NCBI GenBank assembly: GCA_027924645.1
Contig: BSBN01000254.1
Coordinates: forward strand, 17,492,501 to 17,556,500
DNA length: 64,000 bases
From: Cunninghamia lanceolata
Lineage: Eukaryota > Streptophyta > Pinopsida > Cupressales > Cupressaceae
Direction: 5' to 3'
Shown: positions 25,288-36,280 of the stretch, one piece after another
Layout: every line of letters starts with the position of its first letter
Position numbering within the stretch: position 1 is the first letter of the stretch
Translations under genes and position numbers: made by a program
The notes under the pieces: generated by a model
Seen by the model: only the letters and a program-made list of their open reading frames with translations
What the model was told of the DNA's origin: nothing
Databases searched by the model: none

Positions 25288-25694
25288 TGTTGTTATATGG
25301 ACCCTGATCAGAATCGGAGGTTATATTTACCCCACTTTTATCAGCACGGTTTCCCCCCAAATTCCTACGGGGTCAAGGGGCAGCGCCCCTTGCAGGGTCC
25401 ATAAGAAAACCATATTTTGTAACCGACAAAAGCTTGATAAAAGTAGCTAAGGGTTAGGGTTTTGGTATTGTATTGTAGCATTTTGCAGCGGTATTGAGTT
25501 GTAGGGATTGCTGATTGTAATCGGTTTGATTTACTGGATAATAATATTGGACTCTCTGTTTGGTGGATGTAGCCCGAGTTTGGGTGAACCACATTAAAAC
25601 TTCTCTCTCGTTGTTATTATTTCTGTGTATTTCTATTTCTCTGTTTAATCTTTATTTGCATTTAATTGATATCTTCTGCCGGCTAACCCTAACA
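25288..25694 (+). mobile_element. Solo LTR, 407 bp
   Basis: Begins TGTTGTTATATGGACC and ends GGCTAACCCTAACA, with exact 5-bp flanks AAAAG. It contains a GGGGTCAAGGGGCAGCGCCC module of the same kind as the LTR remnant near 3.9-4.1 kb, so the two may be related. No primer site or interior follows, as expected after recombination between two LTRs. Confidence 0.9.
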
Positions 25695-26040
25695 AAAAGA
25701 CTTACACATAAATTCTCTCTTGAATTATTTCAATTGGTAAATTAAATTCTTCACAAAAACTTATGCACAAATTTTCTCTTAAATGATTTCAGTTTTGAAA
25801 GACTTATACATGAATTCTCTCTTGAATGATTTCAATTTGTAAATTAATCTTTCACAAAAACTTGTGCACAAATTATTTTATGAGCCCAAAACATAAATTG
25901 AAAAGTAAGAACTCATGAATTCCTACAAATCATCTCGATAATGAAGAAAAAATCTCAAAAGAAAAGAACAAAATTGTTGAGAGAAGGAGTGCTCTTATAG
26001 ATTGTTCCAACACTCCAGACTAGAGCCAAGTGTGTCTTCC

Positions 26041-26897
26041 TTATACAGGAGCATCCCTTGTTCAAGAGCAATCTTGCATCAACCAAAAAAAATTGCATTT
26101 CAGTTTATTTTTAGTTTAGTTTGTTTCTTTTCATTTTCCAATTCAGTTCAGTCAGTTCAGTCAAAAGCAATTTCTGTATTTTGGTCCACAATCTACCGCA
26201 GTTGCATTTCACATCTTACAAAGTTGGACTTAACATCTAGATTCATTCATCTACATCATATCTAGAATTCAAAACATTTGGAATAAGTATCGGAAAGATA
26301 CCGCTATCAAAAGATTGATTGTTTTCTCATAATAGAGCATCCTGACAGTCTTAGACAATCAGCTAAATGAGAAGACTTGTGGAGTATTCCTTAACTTGTG
26401 GAACTTAATGACACATCATTCAATGATCCTAGTTTGTGGCAGACCTTCCCCAAGATCTGTACATCATTCCATTCATTTGCAGAGGATTTCTATGCATTTA
26501 GGTTTGACCTATCTGTGTACACACGTTATAGCTCTTCATTGGAGTTTATGATCTTCCTTGGCTGACGTGGATGAATCTCTTGTACTATAGATGATATATA
26601 AGGATGTAATAGATCCTTAGGAAAGTAGCTAGCAATTGATTCATAACCCATAGTTTAGATTTTATGCAAAGGAGCTTCAAAGCTATATCTTGTGCCTATT
26701 CTGATATTTTGAAATCAGGCCTTTGAGCCCTAATTGTAAGCCCACATGTTGCCGGATAGATTGTATTTGAATTCTATGATATACTAAATGAATGAATATG
26801 TGCTTGTTTCATATCTTTGAGTTGTTTCCATTGTGTTTACTCATGTTGCATGGCCTAGACAGTTCATTCTGTGAACCCTCCTGTCGTGACTACACCA
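26041..26897 (+). repeat. 5' LTR of the chromovirus
   Basis: 857 bp. It starts TTATACAGGAGCATCCC, where the 3' LTR has TGATGTAGGAGCATCCC, so the terminal TG is mutated here. It ends GACTACACCA. Both LTRs share features such as TTTAGTTTGTTTCTTTTC and the end CTGTGAACCCTCCTG. Confidence 0.9.
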
Positions 26898-26899
26898 AG

Positions 26900-26911
26900 T
26901 GGTATCAAAGC
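26900..26911 (+). promoter_or_regulatory. Primer-binding site of the chromovirus
   Basis: TGGTATCAAAGC lies two bases after the LTR terminal CA. One mismatch to the tRNA-Met site. Confidence 0.85.
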
Positions 26912-27098
26912 GAAAGTTTGAATCTTTGGGAGTGAATTGAGAAAAGTTGGTGAAGGAATTCTGTAAGATCTTGTTGTGGACAGATCACCAAATTAAGGTT
27001 GGTTACTTATGTTGCAACCGATCACCGATTGTGAGGTAGTTGTCACCTTGTAGCCTGATCACAGAACTTGAGGTAGTTTGCACTTCATCCTAGGAAGA

Positions 27099-28260
27099 AT
27101 GCCACCAAGGAGAGTTGTTGCTATTGGAACAATGGCTGGTAGAATGGATGAGATGATGGAAATGATGAAAATAATGTGAATTTGATTGGATGTTGTTGAA
27201 AAAGATAAGCAAAGAGGATTGACACCGAGACCTAATGTTGAAAATGATGATGAAGAGGAATTTTAATTTGTTGAACAAATTGGCAAAACCCTAGCAGGTA
27301 ATGAAGAAAAAGAATCAGAGCAAGTCAAGATGTTGCAAGCTATTTCAAAGATTGGGAAAAGACCTAGAGTTGATGTACCGAATTACACTGGCAATTTGAA
27401 CCCTGAAGAGTTGATTGACTGGATAAATGACATGGAAGAATAGTTTGAATGTGAAGAAGTTGAAGATCTAGAGAAGGTGAAATTTGCAAAGACAAAATTG
27501 AAAGGACATGCTACTATATGGTGGAAATAAGTTTAATTGGATAGAAATAGAAGAGGAAAATAAAAGATTACAAAGTGGGACATGATGGTGACAAAATTGA
27601 AGAATCAATTCATACTTGTTGATTATGATTTGGAACTAATGAAAATATTGCAGAACTTGAGACAAAAGGAGAAATATGTAAAGGAGTATACTGAAGAATT
27701 TCATAAGATGATCATAAGGATAGGACATAGTGAAACAAGCAAAGATAAAGTGGCTAGATACATCAATGGAGTGAGATTGAACATTCAAGAAGAACTGAGT
27801 TTGGTAAGAATGGCATCTTTGGAGGAAGCATATTAGTTTTCTATGAAAGTTGAAGAAAAGTTGAACAAAGGCATGATCAGAGACAGAGAGGAAGAGACAG
27901 TAAATTTTAGAGAGGAAGAATATTTTCCAAAGGAGATAGGTCACATCCAGAGTAGAACAAGTTTGACAACACATTCAAGAAGGAGGAGCAGAACAAGTTT
28001 GATAACAATACATACCAGAGCAATGACCAAAATTTTCATCACAAAGGTAATTACAATTCATACTGGAATGAAGGATATAGAAGAAAAGGAAGAGGACTTA
28101 ATAAGAGAACATTCAAGGGCACTTGTTTCAAGGGTGGAGGTGAAGGACATAGAGCATTTGAATGTAATCGAGGGAGTACAAGCAAGAGAATAGAGAACAG
28201 TGGAAGAGCAGCTTATGTTGAAGAACCTGTTGGATCACCTAATTTAGTTGGCAAACTAGA
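27099..28260 (+). pseudogene. Chromovirus gag (broken)
   Basis: Structural protein that packages the element RNA. It starts at ATG 27099 (MPPRRVVAIG). Recognisable gag core motifs are VPNYTGNLNPEELIDWI near 27377, then KLKGHATIWW near 27500, TKLKNQFI and QKEKYVKEYTEEF near 27660. A CCHC knuckle at 28124-28165 has lost its second Cys (C-x2-G instead of C-x2-C). Stops appear as early as 27178, and frameshifts occur between 27530 and 27850. It cannot make full-length Gag. Confidence 0.85.
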
Positions 28261-28377
28261 GAAAGGAGAAACACTGGTGATGAGGAGAGCACTATTTCAA
28301 GCAAAAAAAATGAGGAACCACTACAGAGGAAGAGTTTGTTCAGAACAAGATGCAAATCCAAAGGTAAATGTTGTAAA

Positions 28378-30024
28378 GTTGCAATTGATAGTGGTAGTTC
28401 TGATAACCTAGTTTCAGTGGAGATGGTGACTAAGCTAAAGTTGGAAAGATTGAAACACCCTAAGCCCTATCAGATAGCATGGATTTAGGATGATCATAAG
28501 GTACTGGTGAGTGAACAATGTTTGGTGAAATTTCATATTGGATCTTATCATGATGAAGTCTTGTGTGATATTATGTCTATGGATGTATGTCATATCTTGT
28601 TGGGTAGACCTTGGTAGTATGATAGAAAAGCTATACATGATGGGAAAAAGAATACATACACTATAACAACAAATGTGAAGAGAATTACCTTGATTCTTTT
28701 GGAGGATGATCCTAAGAATGAAGTATGTGGGAATGCTAGAATCTATTTGGTGGATGGAAGAAAATTTTTGGATGGTTTGAGACATACGAATATGTGTTAT
28801 GCTTTGATCCCTAAGAAGCCTGAAGCATTGAAGGAGACTGAAGAATCACAATCGGAGGAGATTATAGAGTTGCTGACAAAGTATAAAGACATCATATCAT
28901 ATAACATACCTGAGGGATTGCCACAAATTAGGAGTATCATTCATCACATGGATCTTATACCAGAAGCTAGTTTGCCTAATAAAGTACCACATAGAATGAC
29001 ACCAACAAAGAATGAAGAATTGAACAAACAAATAGAAGAGTTGTTGAGGAAATATTTGATCAGAGAAAGTTTGAGTCCTTGTGCAGTACCTGCAATGCTA
29101 GCACTAAAGAAAGATGGGGAATGGAGAATGTGTACTAACTCTAGAGCAATAAACAAGATCACAATTACGTATAGATTTCCTTTACCTAGGATGAATGATA
29201 TTATGGATTGTTTGAGTGGAGAAAGATATATCACAAAGATAGACTTGAAGAGTGGATACCATCAGATCAGAATCAGAGAAGGAGATGAATGGAAGATTAC
29301 TTTTAAGACAAATGAAGGATTGTATGAGTGGTTAGTGATGCCTTTTGGATTGACAAATGCACCGAGTACTTTCATGAGATTGATGAACGAAGTCTTGAAG
29401 AAATCCTTGGGTAAGTTTGTGATTGTATACTTAGATGATATTTTGACTTTTAGTAAGACAAAGGAGGAACATTTGTGGCACAGTAGACAAGTTTTACAGA
29501 GACTGAGAGAAGAGAAATTATTGATAAACATTAAGAAGTGTAGTTTCATGAAAGAAGAATTGGTATATTTAGGATTTGTGATTTCGGTGGAAGGATTGAA
29601 GATGGACCCTAAGAAGGTAAGAGCAATTGTTGAATGGCCTACACCAGAGGGCATTGGAGAGGTTAGATTATTTCATGGATTGGCTAGTTTCTACAGGAAG
29701 TTCATCCAAATTTTTGTTCAGTATGTAACCCTATGACAGAGAAAATGAGAGGTGACCAAAAAGATTTCAAGTGGACATCAGGAGTAGATAAAAGTTTTGA
29801 ATTGCTGAGGCAGAAAGTGATAGATCAACCTATATTGGCATTACCGAATTTCAATAAAATATTTCAAGTGGATTGTGATGCAAGTGGAAGTGCAATTGGA
29901 GCAGTGTTAAGTCAAGAAGGTAGACCTATAGCATATTTCAATGAGAATTTGAATGATGCAAGGAGAAGATATTCAGTTTATGATCAAGAGTTCTATGCCA
30001 TAATTCAAGCCTTGAAGAAGTGGA
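28378..30024 (+). pseudogene. Chromovirus protease, reverse transcriptase and start of RNase H
   Basis: Protease: VAIDSGSSDNLVS at 28378, with the catalytic D-S-G triad, then ILLGRPW near 28595. Reverse transcriptase is open from 28675 to 29736. It has the [14 protein letters not shown] region near 29110, [14 protein letters not shown] near 29235, the [12 protein letters not shown] motif near 29340 and the active-site VYLDDIL near 29425. RNase H begins near 29830 (FQVDCDASGSAIGAVLSQEG) and reaches LKKWR at 30024, where the nested element interrupts. The lesions are in-frame TAG codons in the protease (about 28487 and 28615) and a one-base slip in a T run near 29713 that puts RNase H in another frame. 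The polymerase core itself is uninterrupted. Confidence 0.95.
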
Positions 30025-30029
30025 GAAAT
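30025..30029. repeat. Target-site duplication, left copy (GAAAT)
   Basis: Matches GACAT at 37365-37369 except for one base. The chromovirus RNase H reading KKWR-HYLLPKE would have continued through the GACAT form, so the left copy has mutated. Confidence 0.8.
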
Positions 30030-31124
30030 TGTTGGCAAGAGACACTATATGGATTCATGATTGTTGTCATTGATGGCAACAAAGTTCATCCCACACATCC
30101 GCAGGACATGGTGTGTCTCTACCGGAAGTCAGAGTGAAGAATGTTGTGGTCCGGTAAACAAGAATAGAGCATGTGGCAAGGTCTGACAGATAGGTCTGGA
30201 TCTCTCAAAGGAAGTATCTTGGTGCAGTGTGGATTTGGGGAAGTCAAGAGGACTACCTTGAGTGGTATATTCCAAGGATTTAGCCTTCAGTGATAGATGA
30301 GGAAAAAGATATGAATAGTTGAGTACTGGATTCCTAAATGACAGTATGAACAGAGGAAGAACTGACCGATAGAACATCAGACTACTTTCCGGATGAGTTA
30401 TTCATTGTGGTAAAGGTTATGAAGGCATGAATCATGTCTAGCTGACATGATTAATGATTTATACAAGCATATACTTGATCCACATTACTTGATGTGCAAG
30501 GATTCAGCCGACATATCAGAATTAGTGAAAAGATTGACTATTTCGGGTGCCAACTAGAAAGATGATCAAATTACTTGTACGGATATATATACACAATGGA
30601 TTTAGTTGTGAGAGTTGTTGTTGTTGATGTGATGTGCGAATAAAAGCAGAAGAGTAGGGTAGAAGCAGAAAAGAAGATCCGGTATGTGAAAGGAAAACAG
30701 CAAAAGAGAAGAGGAAAGATGAAGTGCAGCAGATCAGTATACTAAGTCTAACCGGAACTGAACTCCAGCATTTGTGGATGCTCCTAATTAGTTCAAGTAT
30801 TGTATAACATTCTCTTTGAAGATAGTGAGTCTCTTGTAGGTAGTGTGCCTCTTGTGAGCAGTGTGCTCGGGTAGTGAGCCCTAATTGGCAAGTGCCATTT
30901 TGTATTTCCTTATTCTTCTAACAAAGAATAATCTTTGGGTTAATCACCCCGTGGTTTTCTCCCTTAACAGGGTTTCCACGTCAAAAATATTGTGTCATGT
31001 GTATCTTCATTTCATGGTTATATTTTCTTGTTTGAATTAATGTTGCATTGATTAATAAGAAAAGTTTAGAAGAAGAAATAATTAGGATAACTGATCCACC
31101 CCCCCTAACTATCAGTTACCAATA
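30030..31124 (+). repeat. 5' LTR of Sirevirus-like copy 1
   Basis: Begins TGTTGGCAAGAGACAC and ends ATCAGTTACCAATA. A run of short related modules (GTGAGTCTCTTGTAGG, GTGTGCCTCTTGTGAGC, GTGTGCTCGGGTAGTGAGCC) lies near 30825-30885. The 3' LTR matches it along its length. Confidence 0.95.
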
Positions 31125-31126
31125 AT

Positions 31127-31138
31127 TGGTATCAGAGC
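31127..31138 (+). promoter_or_regulatory. Primer-binding site, Sirevirus-like copy 1
   Basis: TGGTATCAGAGC, an exact match to the plant initiator tRNA-Met site, two bases after the LTR end. Confidence 0.95.
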
Positions 31139-31189
31139 TAAGTTCCTCCTAACAAAGTCTAACAGCTCGAGGAAGATCTAGGAATCCAA

Positions 31190-32371
31190 ATGGATGCATA
31201 TGGTTTAAAAGAGCAACTCAAGACTGCTCTTGAGGATCTTGAATAGTCAAACTCTGAAGTTAATGAATTAAAGGAAAGACTCAAACAGGCTGATGATTTC
31301 ATGAGAGAACTAAAAGACAAATTAAGTCTCTCTATGAAAAAGAGAAAGGAATTGCTTCAGCAATTGGCAAGACAAAGTGAAGCAAGTAATGCAAATGAAG
31401 AGCTAACTGAGAAAACCAAGTTATGTGAAAAGTTATCAAAAGAAGTCATTATGGTAAGACATGAAATGGAATCAGGAGTTATAAAGTTTACCCAAGAGAT
31501 TGAAGAGAAAAGAAAAACTGAAGACAATCTAAGACAATCTCTTAAGGAGAAATCAGAAGATTGCCACCAGATGGATAGAATTATCAGACATCTTGAATCT
31601 GATCTTGAAGATGCTAAAGATAATGAAGAAAAACTTGAGGATCAAATTGTTTTTCTCAAAAGGGACCTTCAAACAGCAAATGAATATAAAGAGAAATTCA
31701 AAATAAGTTCTGCTCAACTTGAAGTTCTTCTTGGAAGTCAAAAGAGGGTAGATGACAAGTGTGGTTTGGGATATGAGAAATGAGAAAGCTCCGGATTTGG
31801 TCAGAAGAATTTTGAATCAGAAAATCCATGGAACAGGCCTAGAAGACCTCCGGTAAGACAACCCAATGCTCAAAGATATCCATCCTTCAATGGATACTGC
31901 CACAGCTGCAATCACTTTGGTCACAAAGCTAATCAGTGTAGAAAGAGAATGAATCAGACTAATTCATCCTTCTCTGGATAGTGTTTTAACTACAAAAGGT
32001 ATGGTCACAAGTCTCATGAATGCAAAAATATACAAATGAACAAATCATTCAATGGTAGATGCTTTACATGCAATAGAATAGGTCATAGGGCTAATCAATG
32101 CAGATCAAGTGGATATCAGTCAAATATGCAAAGAAATGTTGTTTGCCAAATCTACAATAGGTCCGGTCATAGTGCAAAAGTCTGTAGAAGCAAGAATTAG
32201 GACAAAAGAGGTCTGGTATATCATAATCAGAATCAAGACAAGGGTAAACAAAAGATGAATGCGGATGAAGTTAAAAGTGAGATGAGCAAGATTTGGGTGA
32301 AGAAAAGTACTGAGAATGTAGAGGTTGGATCCGCACCAGACTCTGGTGCTGATATTCCTTCTGGAAATTAA
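31190..32371 (+). pseudogene. ORF1: gag-like coiled-coil and zinc-knuckle protein
   Basis: 394 codons including the stop, from ATG 31190 (MDAYGLKEQL) to TAA 32371. Residues about 1-185 form a heptad-rich coiled coil (ELKDKLSLSMKKRKELLQQL, KEKSEDCHQMDRIIRHLESD). They end in SQKRVDDKCGLGYEK, a motif I know from copia-type Gag proteins. Four CCHC knuckles follow: CHSCNHFGHKANQC, CFNYKRYGHKSHEC, CFTCNRIGHRANQC and CQIYNRSGHSAKVC; the second and fourth have lost one Cys. The frame closes soon after (DSGADIPSGN), with no protease or integrase behind it. In-frame stops at 31244 (TAG), 31781 (TGA), about 31979 (TAG) and about 32198 (TAG) make this copy a pseudogene. The reverse copy at 47890-49071 has exactly the same span, 1182 bp. 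Confidence 0.85.
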
Positions 32372-32840
32372 AAAGTGAGCTCTGGCTTAGGGGGAGACAC
32401 AGAAAATCTTGTTCCCCCAGCCAGTCAATTGGTGCCGGAACTGGCACAAGAAGAGTTGCGGATTGAAGGATTCATAAGGCATACATTCAAACAAACTGTA
32501 GTTAAGATTTTGCAGATCCGCAAGTTGTTTAAAGTTCAGGATTGATCCAGTTCTTCAAGTCATCTGAATAAGGCAAAACTGGAATAATGCAGGTCGAGCA
32601 TTTATTGCAACCTGATATTAGGGTTTGCGGAGCAATATAAGGGTTTTCTCATTAATCACTTGTTCATTCTACAGTCAAGAAGAAATGAAAAGTGGACCTC
32701 TACAACAAAATTCTCCAAGGTCATCAAAGATCATTCGCTGAAGCCATTTCTTCTAGAAATCAATCCAACCACCTCCGTGAAACCGAAAGGCACAATAGGT
32801 ATTTTCCATTTTCAAATATCTCACTGCAAATCTCTTGATA

Positions 32841-33827
32841 ATGGGTACTTTGAATATTGTAAAGATTTCTCATAGACCTCGCCCTACATTTAAGAAACAT
32901 CCATACAAATCCTTGGAAGTAGATCCCCTAGGTACATTTTCCAGTGTTCTGCATGGTGTTTTGTACACTGAAGATATTAGGGTTTATATACACGCAAATG
33001 TTGAAGAGTTTGGGGAATTCAAACTAAGAGATATCTATCACAAACAACTATTAGATGATTCATTTGAGCTCAAACCCCAATACAAGGGCCTTCAGAACAA
33101 ACACTTTGCACAATACATACATTTCCCCTATTTTACGGAGGATGAATGGGTTAGGTACATTCTGAGCAGAATACATGACAACTTCATGTGGTTGAATGGA
33201 CCATTCAAGATCACTAAGGATGCCATCAGGGTAGTTACCGGATTACACTCATCCGGTGGGATTCCTGTTCTCAAATTTGTAAAGAACCAAACTGTGAGTG
33301 AGGCTACCAGATCTAAGTTTGACAAAAGAGCAATGACAATAGATGACATCACTAATCCGGATGTCAAGTTTGCCTCCATGATCATTGGATATAAGATATA
33401 TCATTCTAGCAGAGAAAATTCTGTACCTGGAACTACCATCTATACAGCTTATGAAATGTTAAGAAAGGATGCAGACTATGATCTCTGTCAGCTTCTCCTA
33501 AACCAACTCTTAGAGAATCTACAGAAAATCAAGAAAGATAAAAAGAATTCATTCAAGTATGGTGGACTAATTTTGTGCTTATTCTTCTACTTTATGAATG
33601 AGCTTCTCGGATCTAATGGCTGGGTATGGGAGAGTGATAGGCCAGTAGCTATCCAAATCAGAGATTATTTGCATGGACTTGGTGATAACCAAGCACAAAA
33701 TACAGCTCTATGGGGATACTTCAAGAACTTTCAGAACATGATGCAAACAAGAGAAAGGATTCCCCAATCCCTTGTTGAGAAATATAAAGACACAGTCTGC
33801 TTTATGGTAGAGACTGATCAGGCCTAA
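32841..33827 (+). CDS. ORF2: transposon protein of unknown function, 328 aa
   Basis: Complete open frame from ATG 32841 (MGTLNIVKIS) to TAA 33825-33827; an in-frame ATG six bases upstream is also possible. The reverse copy (47243) begins at the equivalent of 32841, which favours that start. It is mostly helical in appearance, with no signal peptide. A weakly hydrophobic stretch (GGLILCLFFYFMNELLG) lies at about residues 235-252. Landmarks are KITKDAIRVVTGLHSSGGIP, FDKRAMTIDDITNPDVKFAS and IIGYKIYHSSRENSVPGT. It lacks any catalytic motif of protease, integrase or reverse transcriptase. It loosely resembles the helical plant-mobile-type domains found in plant transposons, but I cannot confirm that. 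Its stop overlaps the ORF3 start (TAATG). Surviving intact next to two broken ORFs may be chance in a young copy. Confidence 0.8.
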   Translation: MGTLNIVKISHRPRPTFKKHPYKSLEVDPLGTFSSVLHGVLYTEDIRVYIHANVEEFGEFKLRDIYHKQLLDDSFELKPQYKGLQNKHFAQYIHFPYFTEDEWVRYILSRIHDNFMWLNGPFKITKDAIRVVTGLHSSGGIPVLKFVKNQTVSEATRSKFDKRAMTIDDITNPDVKFASMIIGYKIYHSSRENSVPGTTIYTAYEMLRKDADYDLCQLLLNQLLENLQKIKKDKKNSFKYGGLILCLFFYFMNELLGSNGWVWESDRPVAIQIRDYLHGLGDNQAQNTALWGYFKNFQNMMQTRERIPQSLVEKYKDTVCFMVETDQA

Positions 33828-36034
33828 TGGAGGCAGTAGAACCAAGGACAGTCTGGATCATGCCCATGTGGTATGAAGTGGATGAACAGATTGTGGAGTT
33901 GCATGTTCAACACATGCTAAGTCAGCCTAAAGATCCAAAGGTAGAAAGGTTTGGAACCTTTGAGGAGCTGAGTATAAAGATTCATGTGGATCTCAGAGAA
34001 CCAGAGATGAAAAGGAAGGTGAGAAAAGAAGTAGAACATATTGCCCAAGGCCTTGGGATCTCAAAGGAGGCACTTGATGCCAACCGGGAAAAGAGACAAA
34101 AAGTTGATGAAGAGAAGAAAGAGGCAGAAAAGGGAAGCAAGAAAAGTACTTCGGTAGAAACTTCCACCTGGACCAGATCTTCAAAGAGACTAGCACCTGT
34201 CCCTGCTAAAAGATCAAAACTTGAAGTCCAAGCATCCGGCAAAGGAGAGAAAAGGTCAAAGACAAAAGCCACAAGGGCCTATGCAAGTCAAAGAGATGAA
34301 GAGGAAACTGAATCTGATGAAGAAGTCAGGAAAATGAAGAAAAAGAAGAAAACATCCAGTCAACCCTCTACCAGACAGAAGGAAGAAGAAAAGGCAGAGG
34401 AATATGTTGAAAAGCCCACTCTTCACATTGATGACATAATCAAATCAGTCACAGTGGACAGAAATCTTCAGCCAATGGTTGAGTTTTATGATGATTATGG
34501 TGAAGCAGATCAGAAGATATTGCAAGATGCCACAGTTAGGTATCTAAATATTTACAACAAAGCATTTATTCAAATTATATCTCTGATCCCTAAAAGCTTG
34601 GAGAAGGAACTAGAAGCAAGAAAGAACACTTCCCAAGCTAAAGACCTAGAAATCCAGGAACAAATAGCAATTCAGCTATATCCTTCAATTGACTCCAAGA
34701 CAATGAGTATGATATTCAAAGATTGTAAGGATGAGTTCAAAAGCAAAGCAAGGATGAATCAACTTATGCTTGGTGAAACTGACAAGGTAGCCAAGGACAT
34801 AGAAGAGATCCTCTGGAAGGCCTTCAAAAGATTTAATCTTCCTATTATAGAGGACTTAGGTACTGACCCCTCCACCACAAATGTTGCAGAAGAAACTCCT
34901 AAGAAAATGATAGAAGAGGTGGGCCCTGAATAGACTAACATTTCTCCTTCGATTTCCCCTACAGTCTCTGGATCTAAAGGAGAAGAAAAATCACAGAAGA
35001 AAGAAGCAGAGGTAAAAGAAAAAGAAGATGATAGTGTGAAGACCTCAACAAAAAAGACCACAACTGCTAGTGGTGAGAATGTAGGAGGAGAGAAAACTCC
35101 AAAGGACAACTCCAAGGTTGCAGAAGAGAAGAAACATCTGTTTCCAGCAAGAGACACTGTACAAACTGTTCAAGAATTCTTAACAAAAGCCACTAGAGAA
35201 ATTGATGAACCGGACCTACTAAAAGGACCATTAGATTTTGACTCTTTGTCACCGGTGCAAACAATGAAAATAGCCTCATTTGCAAATGAGAAGGTCAAAG
35301 AGAAACTACTAAAATCTCACATGGAAGACTGTGAGCTTATGGAGGTAGCATCCAGAGTGTTGGAAAAGATCATGCCATCTTTTTAGAAGGATCCCACAGC
35401 CTCCTCTTTCGATAATCTCAAAACCTTAGTCAGTAGTGTTAGTACACATTTTGACTCTCTAGAAAAATCAGCTAAAGAAAAGGTCTAGAAGGAATTTTTG
35501 GATAAAAGGTTCTCCGAGGTACAAGGATTGATCATTAATGATAGGAGAAACATGAACATTGGGATAAAGAGCTTAGAAAATGCTCTTAAGGATGGCGGTG
35601 AAATATACAAATTTTGTATCTCCCGGTCCAAAGTAACAGTGGAGATTGAGAAGAAAATAAAAGAGCAAGAGGACAAATTACTAAGCTTGTCTCAAAGTTT
35701 TGATCCTCTCTCATCCTCCATAATAAATCAAGAATGTCAAACTATTGCAATCACAAATGCAATAAAGAATTTTGAGAAGGAAAGAAAGACCATGATTAAC
35801 CCAATGGGTGAACTTTGAAGGATTATTACCCCTAAGTTAGAGGCCATGCATGAGGCCATAAATGATGCTCAGATTATAGCCCGGACCAATGATCCTATAG
35901 ATCTTAAGAAGGATGAAGCATTTGCATTCCTATTGAGTGGTCATATCTCAATTTTGGACAGGATGAAGCAGAGTTGGGTGATAGAAGTTGTACAGTTGAA
36001 GAACACTTTTGTAGACATACTTAAGTATATGTAA
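33827..36034 (+). pseudogene. ORF3: charged coiled-coil protein of unknown function, broken
   Basis: One frame of about 735 codons beginning at ATG 33827, which shares its A with the ORF2 stop. In-frame stops fall at 34931 (TAG), 35384 (TAG), about 35486 (TAG) and 35816 (TGA); no frameshift is needed. The N-terminal quarter resembles a continuation of ORF2 (VWIMPMWYEVDEQIVELHVQ). Then comes a lysine/glutamate-rich, nuclear-signal-like region (KKKKKTSSQPST near residue 178). Next is a segment conserved between copies (LHIDDIIKSVTVD, RYLNIYNKAFI, LMLGETDKVAKDIEEIL). A second charged linker leads to a C-terminal coiled coil (VEIEKKIKEQEDKLLSLSQS). Its place between the missing pol and the 3' LTR matches the envelope-like gene of Sireviruses. 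I see no clear transmembrane segment, so envelope function is not supported. Confidence 0.8.
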
Positions 36035-36125
36035 GTACAACTTGTATATATATACTTATGCGGCTAAGTATAGTTAAATTTTTGAAAATTTTGGTATGCG
36101 AACCCTACCCTTTGCCATTGATGTC

Positions 36126-36279
36126 AAAGGGGGAGTGAGGAGCAGTGAAAAATGAGGAATCCAACTAAGGGGGAGCTCCAGAAAATGTATACAAAGACAG
36201 AGCATCAGCCAAGGGGGAGCATAGTGTAAACACTTAGTCATTTTTCACTAAGTGTTGCCATCAATGCTAAAGGGGGAGA
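36126..36279 (+). promoter_or_regulatory. Array of four polypurine tracts plus a hairpin
   Basis: AAGGGGGAG occurs at 36127-36135, 36167-36175, 36211-36219 and 36270-36278. The last lies just before the 3' LTR and would prime plus-strand DNA. Between the third and fourth, AACACTTAG (36229-36237) pairs with CTAAGTGTT (36248-36256) in a perfect 9-bp stem. Repeated polypurine tracts of this sequence are a Sirevirus hallmark. Confidence 0.9.
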
Positions 36280-36280
36280 T

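Noticed and set aside
11038..26040. Tandem segmental duplication of host DNA including PPR genes
   Set aside because: LTR-type termini, primer site, polypurine tract, RNase H remnant and flanking 5-bp repeat explain the duplication better as an LTR pair.
28944..29654. Minus-strand frames of 96 and 130 codons
   Set aside because: Shadows of the reverse transcriptase frame on the opposite strand.
32841..36034. ORF2/ORF3 as an envelope gene
   Set aside because: Position resembles the Sirevirus envelope-like gene, but I see no signal peptide or convincing transmembrane segment, only charged coiled-coil sequence.
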